From contig VWZW01006282.1 in NCBI GenBank assembly GCA_013397115.1, positions 223,607 to 287,606 on the forward strand: 64,000 nt of DNA, in the 5' to 3' direction. This document shows positions 12,401-24,500 of this stretch, one piece after another. Each line of letters starts with the position of its first letter. Positions within the stretch are counted from its first letter, which is position 1. The notes beneath the pieces are model-generated. The model saw nothing but the letters and a program-made list of their open reading frames with translations. It was not told the origin of the DNA and made no database searches. The position numbers and the translations under genes were made by a program. The stretch comes from Edolisoma coerulescens (lineage: Eukaryota > Chordata > Aves > Passeriformes > Campephagidae).

Positions 12401-13277
12401 TAGGAATGTAGGAAAAGGCATTGTAGCTTATAACTACATCAAATTCTACTTGATTCAACAACAGCACTGCAAGAGCCTGTAAATGGACACTTTTTTTTTT
12501 GTTTTTCATAGCTTGTACCTCCGTTCAAGCCACAAGTTACATCTGAAACAGATACAAGATACTTTGATGAAGAATTTACAGCACAGATGATAACAATCAC
12601 TCCTCCTGACCAAGGTAAAGTTTTTCCAAATGTTTCCCACTGTGTTCTCCAGACCACCAGAAATAATTTGCTGTGATGGGTCACTTCAACCCAGACGAAA
12701 AAGCATCAGTTTAAACTTTAGGGTTTTCCATACCTTTTTGACCAAGAAGTTGGTAAATTGATGTGAAACTTTCCACATCTTTCCAGTTTGGGAAATGAAA
12801 AACCTGTTTTTTAAGAGTGAAATTATTTTTACTGTTGTTTTTTCCAAATCTGCACATTCCCACTGGAAATCAATGATAATAATGAGTTTTGCACATGTCC
12901 ATATCCACATGCACTGTATATGTATATGCAAGCAGTCAGTTGAGCATGGGCTAATGTCCATATTCAATCAAAATACTATATTTTTGTGATAACTGAGCAT
13001 GTTTGATGCTCTCAAGTAGCAGTTGCCAGAAAGTCAGAACAGTGAATGTCAATTTTAGCAGTGCAGCTCCAAGCAATTTAAAATGGACATCTGAACAACT
13101 ATTTTCTGAAATGACTGTACCATGCATTATCTTACTGTTGATTTGCTGAAAATAAAGGTAGCAAATTTTACCTGATGGTGTTTTTTTCCTCTTTCAGATG
13201 ACAGCATGGATTGTGTAGATAACGAGAGAAGACCTCATTTTCCTCAGTTCTCCTACTCAGCCAGTGGAACCGCTTAA
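268..13277 (+). CDS. AKT1: AKT1, RAC-alpha serine/threonine kinase (3' four coding exons)
   Basis: Spliced from 268-482, 7847-7934, 12512-12614 and 13198-13277 (486 nt, 161 residues plus TAA). This equals human AKT1 residues 320-480; earlier exons, including the T308 activation loop, lie left of the window. AKT1 is the AGC-family kinase downstream of PI3K and PIP3; it phosphorylates many survival, growth and metabolism substrates in the cytosol, at the membrane and in the nucleus. Visible parts are the end of the kinase C-lobe (DWWGLGVVMYEM), the AGC tail, the turn-motif threonine T450 (ITPPDQ, codon 12599-12601) and the hydrophobic-motif serine S473 (FPQFSY, codon 13251-13253). All three junctions are GT-AG and keep frame. 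The ending SGTA and the TPPDQDDSMDC segment fit AKT1; AKT3 ends SGRE and has an insertion there. Some positions (LVPP, GGGPDDAKEIM) are AKT3-like, which could mislead a quick search. Confidence 0.97.
483..7846 (+). other. AKT1: AKT1 intron (7.4 kb)
   Basis: This intron starts GTGAGG and ends CTACAG. It is mostly AT-rich unique sequence. It holds the exon-like open segment at 2489-2709 with an AATAAA at 2833-2838, described separately. No other gene or recognisable repeat is seen. Confidence 0.9.
2489..2709 (+). other. Unexplained exon-like open segment inside an AKT1 intron
   Basis: Following a CAG acceptor-like site (TTTGTGTCAG ending at 2488), 221 nt stay open for 73 codons to a TGA at 2707-2709. 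The lysine- and glutamate-rich peptide includes VTVDELQCEMEEAAKTMRKR and ends NYDLCQ. An AATAAA lies at 2833-2838. The composition looks more protein-like than the other chance ORFs nearby. I do not recognise the family. It could be an unannotated terminal exon (cryptic or alternative), the 3' remnant of a retrocopy, or chance. No poly(A) tract follows the AATAAA, which weakens the recent-retrocopy reading. Confidence 0.3.
7847..7934 (+). CDS. AKT1: AKT1 exon encoding residues 392-420
   Basis: The exon is 88 nt between CTACAG and AAG|GTATTT. It completes the split arginine and encodes LGGGPDDAKEIM, then the end of the kinase domain and VYEKK. Frame and phase match the flanking exons. Confidence 0.97.
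7935..12511 (+). other. AKT1: AKT1 intron (4.6 kb)
   Basis: The intron runs from GTATTT to TTCATAG. It is mostly AT-rich, with a GC- and CpG-richer patch around 11480-11760. No coding exon or recognisable repeat is seen; overlapping ORFs on both strands in the GC-rich patch are composition effects. Confidence 0.88.
12512..12614 (+). CDS. AKT1: AKT1 exon encoding residues 421-454 (turn motif)
   Basis: The exon is 103 nt between TTCATAG and CAAG|GTAAAG, phase 1 at its end. It encodes LVPPFKPQVTSETDTRYFD, then EEFTAQMITITPPDQ. This is the AGC C-terminal tail with the turn-motif threonine (T450 equivalent), which is phosphorylated in an mTORC2-dependent way in the family. Confidence 0.97.
12615..13197 (+). 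other. AKT1: AKT1 last intron
   Basis: This is a 583 bp intron with a GTAAAG donor and a CTCTTTCAG acceptor after a T-rich tract. Nothing else is seen. Confidence 0.92.
13198..13277 (+). CDS. AKT1: AKT1 terminal coding exon, residues 455-480 (hydrophobic motif)
   Basis: The acceptor is CTTTCAG. The exon encodes DDSMDCVDNERRPHFPQFSY, then SASGTA and TAA. The FPQFSY motif holds the S473 equivalent. The coding part is 80 nt and the exon runs on into a long 3'UTR. Confidence 0.97.
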
Positions 13278-14540
13278 TGTTTTGCCATTCAGAAACAAAA
13301 CAGACTGCATTTTGGGGACCTTACTTCAATGGACACTAGAGAACTTTCTATATTATCGAGTTACAAACTGTGTTTGTATTACGACTTAGGTGAATTTGTA
13401 GGAAGCCTCACAGATTCTGTATTTAAAACAATTCTTTGATGCGTTTTTGAGAAGGAGAACAAATCCATTCTTAAAGTATTATGTCAAGGCTTTTATGCTG
13501 AATGACCATAGGTTTTTAAGAATATACACCAAAACTGTTTACTTTAGAAATAATTAAGGTATTCAACATATCAGCAACTCTGACCAGAAAATCCCCTTAT
13601 TTTATTTATTTCATACAGTTCATTATCTAAATACAGAATCTGCACTCTGAACAATTAGATTTATATAGGAAGATATAAGACTTTAGTAGCTAGTGCGATA
13701 ATATAAGCAACAAAGTGAACAAACTCTGGAGGGTTAAGGTTCAAACTCATTTTGGACAGCAGTGAAGTGTCATCCAACTCCAGAAAACCAACTATAGGAA
13801 CAGCATTAATGGCCTCAGTGAGGTAAATCAAAAAGCAAAAGTTATTTTTGTTATAACATCTGCTGCAAGACATTATATATCAAACTGAATCCGGTGGGAT
13901 TGCCACGCCGTACAGATGAGTATTTCATTCTAGACAGTGCATTTAATGATTCCATTTGCATAGAACTTAGGAATACTTCATAGGATTGGCTTCTCAGAAC
14001 CTAGAAAACGCTTGATTTACCAATCTAATATGAAAGGCAACAACACAAAATCACCCACTTCCACCACTGTACAGAAATACCACACAGGTCTAAGTGAGAA
14101 ATCATCCTCATGAGCAAGTCAGCCAGACACGAGTACATTCGGCACTGAAGTAATGACTTGTTGCCGCTTTTTTTTTTTTTTACGAAAAGATATATGAATA
14201 TATATAAACACTTAATGATTTTTTGCATCATGCCAGATCATTTCTTCTTTCTTGAGTGTGCATTAAAGGTATCAACCAACAGTTCATGGTGCCTTCTCAC
14301 TCTTGAAGATTCAGTTTAACAGTGTTTCCCATGTATAAAAAAAACTAGGTTGAAACTTCATATGTGTTTGAATAATAATGGTGTTCAAAAAGTGACCTTT
14401 TTTTTTTGTTTTTCATTTTTAATCTTAGTGGGAAATTCCCCACACCCTATTTTTGTTGTATCATGTTTCTTTGTAATTTTCATAAAAGCAGTCTTATTCT
14501 GTCTCTGCTGCGAATAAAGTTATTCCATTGTAGGTTGCGT
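13278..14540 (+). other. AKT1: AKT1 3'UTR
   Basis: This AT-rich stretch of about 1.26 kb runs from the stop codon to the first good poly(A) signal at 14513-14518. T-rich runs occur near 14167 and 14399. The cleavage position about 20 nt after the signal is inferred, not seen. ORFs inside are not protein-like. Confidence 0.8.
14513..14518 (+). terminator. AKT1: AKT1 poly(A) signal AATAAA
   Basis: A canonical AATAAA about 1.24 kb after the AKT1 stop is followed within 50 nt by GT-rich and T-rich sequence (TTGTAGGTTGCG, then T runs), the usual layout of a vertebrate 3' end. Confidence 0.75.
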
Positions 14541-14788
14541 TCTTTAAATTGTGCCTTTTTTTTGTTTTTTTCATTCTCTTGACTGTATAAAGAATTATGA
14601 CATGTATTCCAGTTAAGTAGCATTTAATATTTTTGTTTGAAAGGAAGTATATTATGAAAACCCTCCCTTCTCCTTTCCATCAGACACTCTTGTGCTTGCA
14701 CAGAGAACCCATCATCTTGACTTGTTTTTAACAACATTCAACTCTAGTATTTTTACTCATTAAATGAAAGTTTCCCTCCAAATACTTA

Positions 14789-14794
14789 AATAAA
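14789..14794 (+). terminator. AKT1: Possible distal AKT1 poly(A) signal
   Basis: A second AATAAA lies 276 nt further on in AT-rich sequence. It could give a slightly longer AKT1 transcript. The downstream GT/T element is weaker than at the first site. Confidence 0.35.
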
Positions 14795-16073
14795 ATTTCT
14801 TTAACAAGTTAGGTTCTTATTTCTTGTGGTAGGAGCCTTCTGAATTTGTAGAGATGCAACAACTGCTCCAGTTTCTCAAGTTTGATGTGCGTATCACTGA
14901 GGGATTCAGGCTGTTCTGTTCCTCCTCAGTTGTTCCATCTCTGCGTTGATCATTATGCAAAGATAATTTTGGAAAATGCTTGTTCAGAGAAATGCACCGT
15001 GTGCCAGAAATAAATTGTCTTGAGGTGAATGAGGACTGGCCTTGTTTTGCTGCCCTCCTGGTGCCAGCAAAGGCCCTGATCTGCAAAGGTATTTCTGTTC
15101 CACCACTCGGGGCAGTCTGTGCTGTACAATCTCTAACACTTTCCAGGCACTAATGGTAATCACGGCTGGGAGGTGGTTGCAGAAGGCTGGAATGTCCTTT
15201 TTCAAACAAGAATACAAAGAACAAGATACGAACATGGAAGAAAAACTGCAGTGTGCTTCAGACTAAGCAACAGGAGTTGCAACTCTAGAAAGCCATTAAA
15301 CATCCAGCATGTCTTTTGGTTTAAAGAATAAGATGTAATTCCCAGTGCAATTTACTGTGTGTTTTATGCAAGGAGGGAAGGGGGAAAAAGAGATTTGTGT
15401 CTCTGTAGAGACTGGTGCTGCACAGCCTGTCCCGTTCGACAAGTCTGCTCTAACTGCTCTCCTTCCTTTGCTTCCAAGTCTTCATCTGAGTCTCCAGCCA
15501 GCCCAGGGATGAAGTCCAAGGAAACTCTTCTGGAAGTCTACAAGTCTTGACAAGTTCTGAACTAGCACAACTTCGTGCATCCAAATATAGGCAACACGAG
15601 TGAGCAAAGGTTACCATAATCTGCCCCAGGAAAATCTGCTCTGTCAAATGCAGGAGCAGGCAATGGATCAGGTTGTTTTGTTGAGGCTGATTATGGCTCA
15701 GTGTTTTTCTGCCAGTTGTTGCTAATGGATTGTTTTAATTCCCTTATATAAAATGGAACTGAAAAAAAACAGCTGCCAAAGATCTCTGAATATTAATATT
15801 GTTAGCAACTGAGAGCTGCACTGGGAGGTCCACACCTGAATGCTGGGTCTTCTGGACACTTTCCCTCATTTTGCCAGTGATTGTTCTAAACACCTTACCT
15901 GTTGTCCATAATTGAATGGTTGTGGCTGTTACAGCTGTCTATCTGCAAGCAGAAAATGTGTTCTTTACATTTTGATCTAGCACAGAAAATCCTATTGGAA
16001 AAACCTGTGACCTGAGTGTCATTCACCTCAGATTCTTTTTGTACCATATATGCAGAGACTGCTTAAATGTTGC

Positions 16074-16119
16074 ATGTTTCTTTAGCTCTTTGATTTATGT
16101 TTCTTTAGCTCTTTGATTT
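16074..16119. repeat. Exact 23-bp tandem duplication
   Basis: Two identical 23-bp units, each starting ATGTTTCTTTAGC and ending TTTGATTT, sit directly head to tail at 16074-16096 and 16097-16119. Perfect identity suggests a recent slippage duplication or an assembly artefact. Confidence 0.9.
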
Positions 16120-16612
16120 GAAACCTCAGAACTTTTCTAACAATCTCTACAGCCAGAACCTCCCCATTCTTCCTTCTGGCATTGAAAAATGTCACCTTGC
16201 TCTGCTGTTGCACATTGCAGCAAAGATGGTGCATCCCCGGTTCTGAACACTGGTAGTGTATCTGTGTTACAGCCCAGGAACTTGGTTGTAAATTTGGACT
16301 GGCTGAAAAATAGGAAAAAAAACCCTTGGCAAGGGCACAAGAGTAAGTTCTCTGTGTGCCTGTGACTGCAGTCCGGAATTGAGGTCAGCTGGGCAGTGGT
16401 TGAAACAGACACTGCTCTTGAGTGCTGCTTGGGGTTCAGAGACATGGGCTGGAGCCAGGTAATTCTGCAAATTCCAGTTTATATTCTCTGGTGTAGCTAA
16501 AACATCCAGTACAATGCCATTAGGATATGTCAGGCTGTTCTCCCTTTAAAGTGGATGAAGATAACTGTGGTTCATAGCATTCCCAATTTTGCACAAACTG
16601 TGACCTCTGACT

Positions 16613-16628
16613 GCCCCCCCCCCCCCGN
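16613..16628. repeat. C homopolymer run ending at an unresolved base
   Basis: A run of C ends in a G and a single N at 16628. This is a typical sequencing dropout at a homopolymer; the true length is unknown. Confidence 0.85.
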
Positions 16629-18209
16629 GCATCTTTTTCTTCATTTTTCTTTCTGCACCTTCACCCCTCCAGCAAGTGCCCTCCACCTGCTCTCCAGCTC
16701 TCGTACTGGCCTCAAGTATCCTAGCTGCTGTTTGAATTTGTTCCCAGTTTTCCACCTGAGAAACAAATTATGATAGTTTTCGGAGGTTTGAGGGCAAAAA
16801 CTTGCCTGGATTGTTTGAATTGGATGGTCCTTGTGTTAAGTGGTGGTGAATTTGTTTTGCTGCTTTGGATTGTGTCTCTGTGTTGAAGTGCTCAGTACAA
16901 CAGCACTGTGTTCTCATACTCCTGAGTGTTTGTGGGGCCTTTTCAATCTTTGTCAGAGAAAATACCCTTTGCTTCTTAGAGAGCACCTGCCAAAACAGGT
17001 TTTTATCTCCAGTAGCTGTCTATAGGATGGTGGTCTCAGATCAGAGGTCACAGCCCACAGTGGGAGTGCAAACTCCAAGGAGACAGAGTTGCAGAAGAGG
17101 AGCCCAGACATGGAAGGAGTCTGTGAGACTTGTACCGATCTTCTGCCTGAGAAGTCGGGGAAATGATAATTTAGCAGGTCTGATTTATCTCACTGTATCT
17201 AGAAGAACTTCAGAGGTAAAGACACAGTTGAAGAAACAGGCGAATGTAAAGGATCTTGTTTCTTCCGTGTTGCAAATGAGTGTTTGTCTTCCACTTTGAG
17301 CGCAGTGTTTTTAATAACAGGGAGGTTAATTGCCACGAGGAGTAACACGCAAGGAACACGCAGTGCCTGTAGCGAGCCGGAGCTTATTATCCCCCTGCAG
17401 CCGAGCGTGCGGGCGTGTGCCCGCTGTCTGCTGCAGCACATGCTGCATTCTAATCAGGTGATGACTGCTTGCTCTCTGTCCGAAATCATTTTAAACAAAT
17501 GCATTTTGTTGCAGTCGTTCCTGCTTGACACTTTTTAAAATTTCTGTAACTGCTGGTCACCACCCTGGTTTTGTGAGCGTGGTGGGTTCTTGAGGACCAA
17601 ATCAAGGTCTTCACATGTAAAAACTCTACTTCCTTCTGTGGTTTTTCAGCCTGCACATAGCTCAGTTCTGTTTCCCCTTCGCTGAAGTGCTGCTTCACAT
17701 GGGTTTTTTTGCTTGTAACTGGGTTTTTTTGCCTCTCCCCAAAGATGGGCTTTGTGTTAAATGTAACCCTGTTTTCCACACTTTCTTCGTGTCTTCAGTC
17801 AGGTTACTGTAACTGCTTGTGTGTTGCATTTCATCAGGGCTTTGAGTTTGTTTCAAGAAGGTAAGTGGCAACACAGACAGCATTTGCTGTATTTTCTGGA
17901 TTCTGAAGGTCTCTCAAATTTTCCACATATAGTATATTCATGCTGCAGAAGATACTATTTTTATGCTGGAGTGAAAGTTCTTCTCAGAGGGTACACAAAC
18001 CCTACCCGAAATGTTGTGATCTTTAGTTATTGGTAAACTCCCTGTATCTATTCCTTTGTGCTGCTGTGTCCTTACAGTACTGATGCTGTTATCCAGGAAG
18101 TTGTGTAGTACTGAGAAAATCTATATCAGAACAAAAAATAGTGATCTTCAGCAGAGTGCCTGAGAGTTCATCAAAATTGGATTAAAATGAGCATGAAATC
18201 CGTTCTTAA

Positions 18210-18275
18210 ACATGCTGGACTCAATGATCCTAGTGGGTCCCTTCCAACTCTGCTTACTCTGTGATTCTGTGATCC
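18210..18275 (+). mobile_element. CR1 LINE fragment (3' end)
   Basis: The sequence has the standard CR1 3' end: GGACTCAATGATCC, GGGTCCCTTCCAACTC and terminal TGTGATTCTGTGATC-type repeats. It is a short 5'-truncated copy on the + strand. Confidence 0.85.
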
Positions 18276-21200
18276 TGCTCTGCATTAGGACTTGCTGCGC
18301 TTTAGAGGCTCCTTACCCTGACATTGGGTTTTTATTTTAATCTAGTGGGGCACAGATCTGACTTCGGAGAACAATTCCAACACCTTCTCCCACACACAGG
18401 GCTAGAGTTGATACAGCATTTGAGTCATTTTTTTTCTAAATAGCTAATGAACTTTTCTCACATACTTGATAAATTGCTCCAGTGACTTTTAAAGGCTTTA
18501 TGGATGTGCAGAAAGATCAAAACATAAGCCCTTCAATGAACTTCAAGAACGAAAAATGGAGTGATATTATTTAGATGGTTGCAACACATCTAATAAGTTT
18601 TCCGTGTGGTATGTTTAGCTGCTGTGATTGTTGCTTATTCTGATATTATTGGGAGAAATGAAACTGAACAGGAAGACAGGAATACCTGGTGACCTTCCAG
18701 TAATGGCTGTAAAATGAAACTGAGTAAAAACAGAGAGAACAAAGTCTCTTGGAGCAACTGCAGACTGGAAAGTTGCAGAGGAAGGGAACTGGAAGAAAGC
18801 GGAACAAAATGTACTTATTTATGCAGGTGAGGTCATAAATTTAATGTGTAACTAAGATAAAGGGATTAAACTTAGTATCTCCCTTTACTTGATTGTAAAA
18901 CTTAGAATCAGGTTACCTTTCCAAAGTTTTACTTTCTGTGGTGACTTGCTCAACGCGAAGGAAGTGGAGATCAAAGGTGGCTAATGGTGTTTAAAATGAT
19001 CTCTTTTTTTAAATTCCTGTAAGCAGCAAATTGAGTTGTAATGAGGGCGATGCTTCCTGGACTGCCCAGTGGTTTTTCAGGTACCTTTGAGAAACCTGTC
19101 ATAGCTGTGCCTTGTTCGAGGTAGGAGATGCATCCGAGCAGTGCAGGAAAGCACCAAGTTTGGCTGGTGGTCAGTGTGTGAGTGGCACAGGGCTCTCCGG
19201 GCTTCCCCTGTGCAGAACAGTCGTGTCAACTTTCTTTTCAGATCACTGACAGCGACTCAGCCTTTATTAGCAATTTCTCATTAATAGAAAACACAGGTGC
19301 ATGTTACAAGAAAGGACAAGTCAACAAGGACACCTCAAACAGGAAGAAAACCCTGGATATAGGGTTTTATAGGGAAAATAAATCCATTTATTTTCCTAAC
19401 AGGTTCAACTGCAATTTTCTCAGTGCCGAGCCGCACACGTCTGAGCAGCACCAGATCCGGGCACGGAGGCTGGTGGAGCCCCGAGCACCCGAGGGCTGCT
19501 GCACAGGAAGGCTGGAGCAGCACAAAGAAGCTTCCAACTCCCCATCTGGAAAAAGCCCCCACAGGAGCACAGGCAATGGCAATGCCATCTGTCTTCTGCT
19601 GAGCAGATCTCCTCTCCTGAGAGCAGGAAAAAAGCTGGCACATGGAGGTGGGCTTTCAGTTCCCTGCCGCACGGAGGTTGGATGCAGATTGCTGGGTGGT
19701 ACCTGTAGAGACCAGCCTGCACTATCGAGTCCCTTTTCCCTTTTTTAAGTCTGTTTTTTCAGAATTCCAGTTCTCTTTTTGCCTTATGACATCATTCTCC
19801 TGTCCCTTCCCAGGAGACAGGAAACAATGGATTCCTTCCTCCTCTTCTCCCTCGCTTTCATTCTTTTTTTTGTGCCTTTCCCCGTTTCTCATCTTCTGCA
19901 GTCCCTTCTAGAGGGTGTGTTATCAACTAACAGAATATCTTTTAAAATAATTCTTTTCCTCATGCTGGATGCTCCTTGGGTCACTGTGGAGACTTCATCT
20001 GACCCAAATCCATAGGAACACTTACACTGTCTGTACAGACCCATATCATCCAGTTTCGTGTAGACCCTTGACTGGTGTATTTTGGCATAAAATACAGCCC
20101 TAAACAAAGAAAAAAGCAAGTCTCCCATTGAGTTTTAAAGTTATTTCCTATTCCTATTGGTATTTTTAATATCCATTCTGCTGCACGTAAGAGGAGAAAT
20201 AAGTGCCCAGTGCATTTTGTTACACACTCTTGCTCCCTTAGTAGAGTTAGAAGAGAATTGATTGCTTTAAAAAAATATTTGGTTACCCCTTACTGTCTGG
20301 CATCCATTTCTGTTACAAGGCATACCTAAATTTGTGTGGACTTCCAGCTGATAAATGTAAAAAACCTGGGGAAAACAAACCAGAAAATTTGTCTGCCCTT
20401 TATCTCGCTTCGCTTTGCTTTGTGGTATGGACTATCAAGTTTAACCTATCTAGAGTTCTCTATAAATGTAAAGTGAAGTACCTGATAAGACACTAACTGA
20501 AAATTGCTGATGGAAAATATTTACATCTTCTCTTTAAAACTCTTTACAAATGCTTAAGAACTCTTTAAAATGTGGGAAACTAAAACCAAGCTACTTCAGC
20601 ATCCTCAAGCTCACTGCCTCAGTCTGCAGCCTGTACATCCTGAGACAAATTTATCCACTTTTCTAGGGGTGTGAAAGCCTTGCAACAACTCAACAATATT
20701 GATAAAACTCTTGCAACTCAAGACTTAATCATGTCTTTTCCCATCCTACTGAAGAACCATGGAAAACTTCCCCTCTCTGGCACCCAGCCCACATTATCCC
20801 CTGGGTATCCACTGATCTCATTTTCTAAGAGGAACTGAGGGGGAATTCCTGCCAGGCAGCTCTGTGGAAGTTGCCCAAGAAGTTTTAACACCCTATTCCT
20901 GGATGATACTGTCCCATCCTATAGTTACCCTGCTTGGCTCCAGCTAGTCTGCAGATGCAGGTTCAAAATAAAATCAACTTCCATTCTGCTCCCTCCCCCC
21001 TTATTTGGGCAGCTAAGTGAAATCCAAACATATGGACTCCATAAATTCTTTGTAAATGGCCTCGTGTTAAACACTCAGCCAAAGCAATGGTTATCATTAA
21101 ACAAATAATGGCACCACTAGAGCGTAACACAAATGACACACAGGGCAGATCCTCAGCTGTGCAGCCCAGTTTGCCCAGTGACACCAGGCTGATTGATACT

Positions 21201-21347
21201 GGTCCCTTGGTGTTGGTGCAGTCAGGTGCCTGCTATGAAACCAGCCAGGAATCCACACAAGCCTCCTGCAAAGCTTTAGGAGGTGCCCTTGCAGTGCCAA
21301 ACTGAATGAAAGGACGTTCTGCAGCGTTTGTGGAAGAGCAGGACGTG

Positions 21348-21513
21348 AACACTGGGACAGGCTGCCCAGGGAATGGTGGAGTCACTCACCCTCCTGGGGG
21401 TATTAAAAAAAGCTGTGTAGATGTGGCACTTGGGGACAGGGTTTAGTGCTGGGTTAACGGCTGGATGATCTTAGAAGTTTTTTACAACCTAAATGATTCT
21501 GTGGTTCTGTGAC
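21348..21513 (+). mobile_element. CR1 LINE fragment (3' end)
   Basis: The hallmarks are GGGACAGGCTGCCCAGGGAA, a TGGATGATCTTAGAAG segment and the ending ATGATTCTGTGGTTCTGTG. It is a 5'-truncated, diverged CR1 copy in + orientation. The 5' edge is approximate. Confidence 0.85.
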
Positions 21514-24500
21514 AGCAAATTTTCAATAAACACAGATCATAATCAAGAATGCATCCACAGCTAGGCAAACCAGAGTAAAACAACTGAAATAAAATACTGC
21601 TGGAGACAGGTTTAAATATAGACTGACTCGAAAGCACGTGAAGAGCTGTTCTACTGCTGGGGCAAACTGTCTCTCAGTAATATGAAATGCCACAGGGAAT
21701 GTGTCAGAATAGTTTGCTACAACAAATACTCACACCCCCCAGCCCACTGAATTTTTTCAGTAATTATAAACTCTTACATGCAATCTAGGTAGTCCCAAAA
21801 CTTTCTGAACAGTAATGAAACCGTGGAGCATTACATTAAAATATGCATCAAAATAATCATCTTAAATTTATGTCACACCTTCCAAGGAGCTCAGTTCATC
21901 GCACTTTTGCTTGTGTGGCATCTGACCAGATTGTCAAAACCCATTCTTACAGGGTGCTGCAGGGTACTATAACTTAAGTGATTCATGCATGCAGCTGTTG
22001 GAACTGCTTGTTGGGTTGTGAAAAAGCTCGTGGTGCCAAGTGCTGATCTAGGAGAACTCAGATCTCCATCAGCCGCCTTGGCTCTGAGTTGTTACTGAAC
22101 AACAGATGGTAGCAGGAGTTAAGCAAACTAAGAAAATATTCTAAGTTAAAGGCCTCACAAGAACTGAAATTCTTGAGAAAATACAGAGAACAAGTGTTGA
22201 GGTTTGAACTAGTTTTCATGCCCAAGTGATGTATGCCACTGAACTTTAAAGGGTACTCTCATTTCTGGCAGCACTCGTTATGGTGGAAGTTTTCATTTAA
22301 CTTGTGCAGAAGCGACCACGTGTGGAATTAATACCACAGACATTTGAGGTACAGCTTGGAGCCACAACTCCTGCACATGAAGCTGCACTTGCCACAATGC
22401 CTGGCACTAAGGAAAAGACGAAAGAACCCCAAATCATGTTTTGCAGTAGATTACAAGAAGCAGCAGCAGCAATGAAGGGGCAGCATCACGAGCACTGATG
22501 ATTTCTTCAGCAGAACAAGGACAGCACTGCAGTTCACAAATGGGAAACTTGGTAGTGCTAAGGGGAACAGAAGTGCACAGGCTCTCACTGTGTCCTTAGC
22601 AGCAGCATCAGCATAGAAGGGACAAAGTCAGTGCAAGATGTAAGCTGTTCTAGCAATGATCCCAGACAGGAGAGGGCACAGAGTAAACAGAGAGTGAAGT
22701 CTCGTACCAGTGAAGAAGGAAAGTCCCTCTAACTCGATGTTCAGTAACTTCTAGTTCTTGGTCTCACCTAGACAGCACACTCCAGCATCAGATAGGTGAG
22801 GAACAAAAGGTATTTTCAGGACTTACAGAAGTTTGTGTTCAGCAGTGCTGATCCAAAGTCACAAAGCAGTTTTCCATAGTACCTCTTTACTCCATGCCCT
22901 GGCTGAGCAAGAAAGCTCCTGCATTCCTGTGACCTATCTAAGCACACAAATTTCTTCAAACCAGCTCTGTAAGCAGCAGTACAGGTGACTACACCCAACT
23001 GAGACCAAAGTTCTCTCATTTTTGGAGAAGTGAGGACTTCCAGAACAACCTGGAGTTAAACCACTTCATAGAAGAGGAAACAATTTATGAAGGAAATATT
23101 CAAGCTGGCTTTCTTTTTTAACATTTTTGGGAGGAGACCATGAAAATCTGCACATCGACTATATATTTTCAACCTTACATTTTACTGTACTTTAACTCCT
23201 TATACTGGTTATCCAAACTGATCACAGTCCCAAGTTTCTAAGCTTGTTTTTATCACATTTAAAAATACTTCAAAATCTGTTTTGGGACAGTAAATAATCT
23301 TGCTATCATGGAAAGCAAAATCAGAACAATCAGATTACTCATTTGGGGAGGTATTACTCAGTGCAAGAAAGCGTGGGAGAACCAAACTCCAAAACTGAAA
23401 CTCGCTGGGACGAGATACATAAAAGTGCATTAAATTCTGTATGTAAAATACTTGGTTGAAAATTGAATCATTTCTTTAGGCTCAGGAATCAATATTCTGC
23501 AAAGTGCTGCACTCTACAGCACATTCCACCAGAACACCTAAGGATATGAGTAAGTTTGATCATATCAGTAGTTCTAGCAGAGTAAACAGGATGTAAGAGT
23601 GGACACACTCAGGCCACACAGCCTTGTCCCAGTTCCTCATTTCTGCCAGCAGCAATCAATGCTCAGGAGAACAGAAGAAGGCAGCAGATCTTAGAGTGCT
23701 GAAGAGTTTCCTAAATGTATCCAAAAGCACCACACCTCAATACACAGCCTTGCAGTCCTCAAAAAATAATGAAATCCTTGTGCTTTTGGTAGACTCTGAA
23801 GAGCACAGATGTGCCCCATGTGTGACCTGGAAGTTGCCAGGCTTCTTGTTCCCTTGTTTTTCTGCACTGTAAGGTCTCCAGGGCCACTAAAGCCTCGCGA
23901 GCAGCAGTAGCAGCTCCGGGTCTCTGGCACAAGGGGGTGTGTGCTGCCCCTGCTCTTGCAGCCCAGCCAGGTTTGCCTTTCCCCTGGCAAGGACACCTTC
24001 GTGCCTCTCCTCTCAACCTGTGCTGCTCATCTCACCAGAAAAGCCAGTGAGGCTGGGCAGATGTAATAGGTCCTTGATAAATCTGTGTGACTGCTCCCAA
24101 CTGCGTTCTCACCCTTCACGTGCCTGGATGCAGAGCCGGACACAGCTTTTGTGGGGATCCACACTATAATCTTCCTGTGGACTGAGGTCAGACTGACCAG
24201 CCCATCATTCCCCAAACTGCTCTCCTCAAAGACTGGCACAATTCTCACCTTCTCTCCACCACCACCAGGACCATCCCTCAGGGTGCCACTGCCAGTCAGC
24301 ACCCCACGATACATTTCCTTGGCCAGATTTACAGTCCTGCTCTTGGCATGGACATCACTGTACTCTTTTGTTTCTTTATGAGAAGGAACTTGAGTAGGAT
24401 ATGTTAATTAAATGCAAAAAAATGTGTAATAGGAATGTTCAGTTTGGGTTTTTTTTGGTGGGGGTTGTTGTTTGTTGTTGTTGGGCTTTCTTTTTTAAGA

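Noticed and set aside
1..14540. AKT3 as the identity of the kinase
   Set aside because: The C-terminus ends SGTA and lacks the AKT3 insertion after TPP; the neighbours are SIVA1 and ADSS1, as at human AKT1.
19182..19748. 188-codon ORF on the + strand, the longest + strand ORF in the AKT1-SIVA1 gap
   Set aside because: No recognisable domain, no splice context, mixed composition, and overlapping open frames on the other strand. Its length is explained by local GC content.
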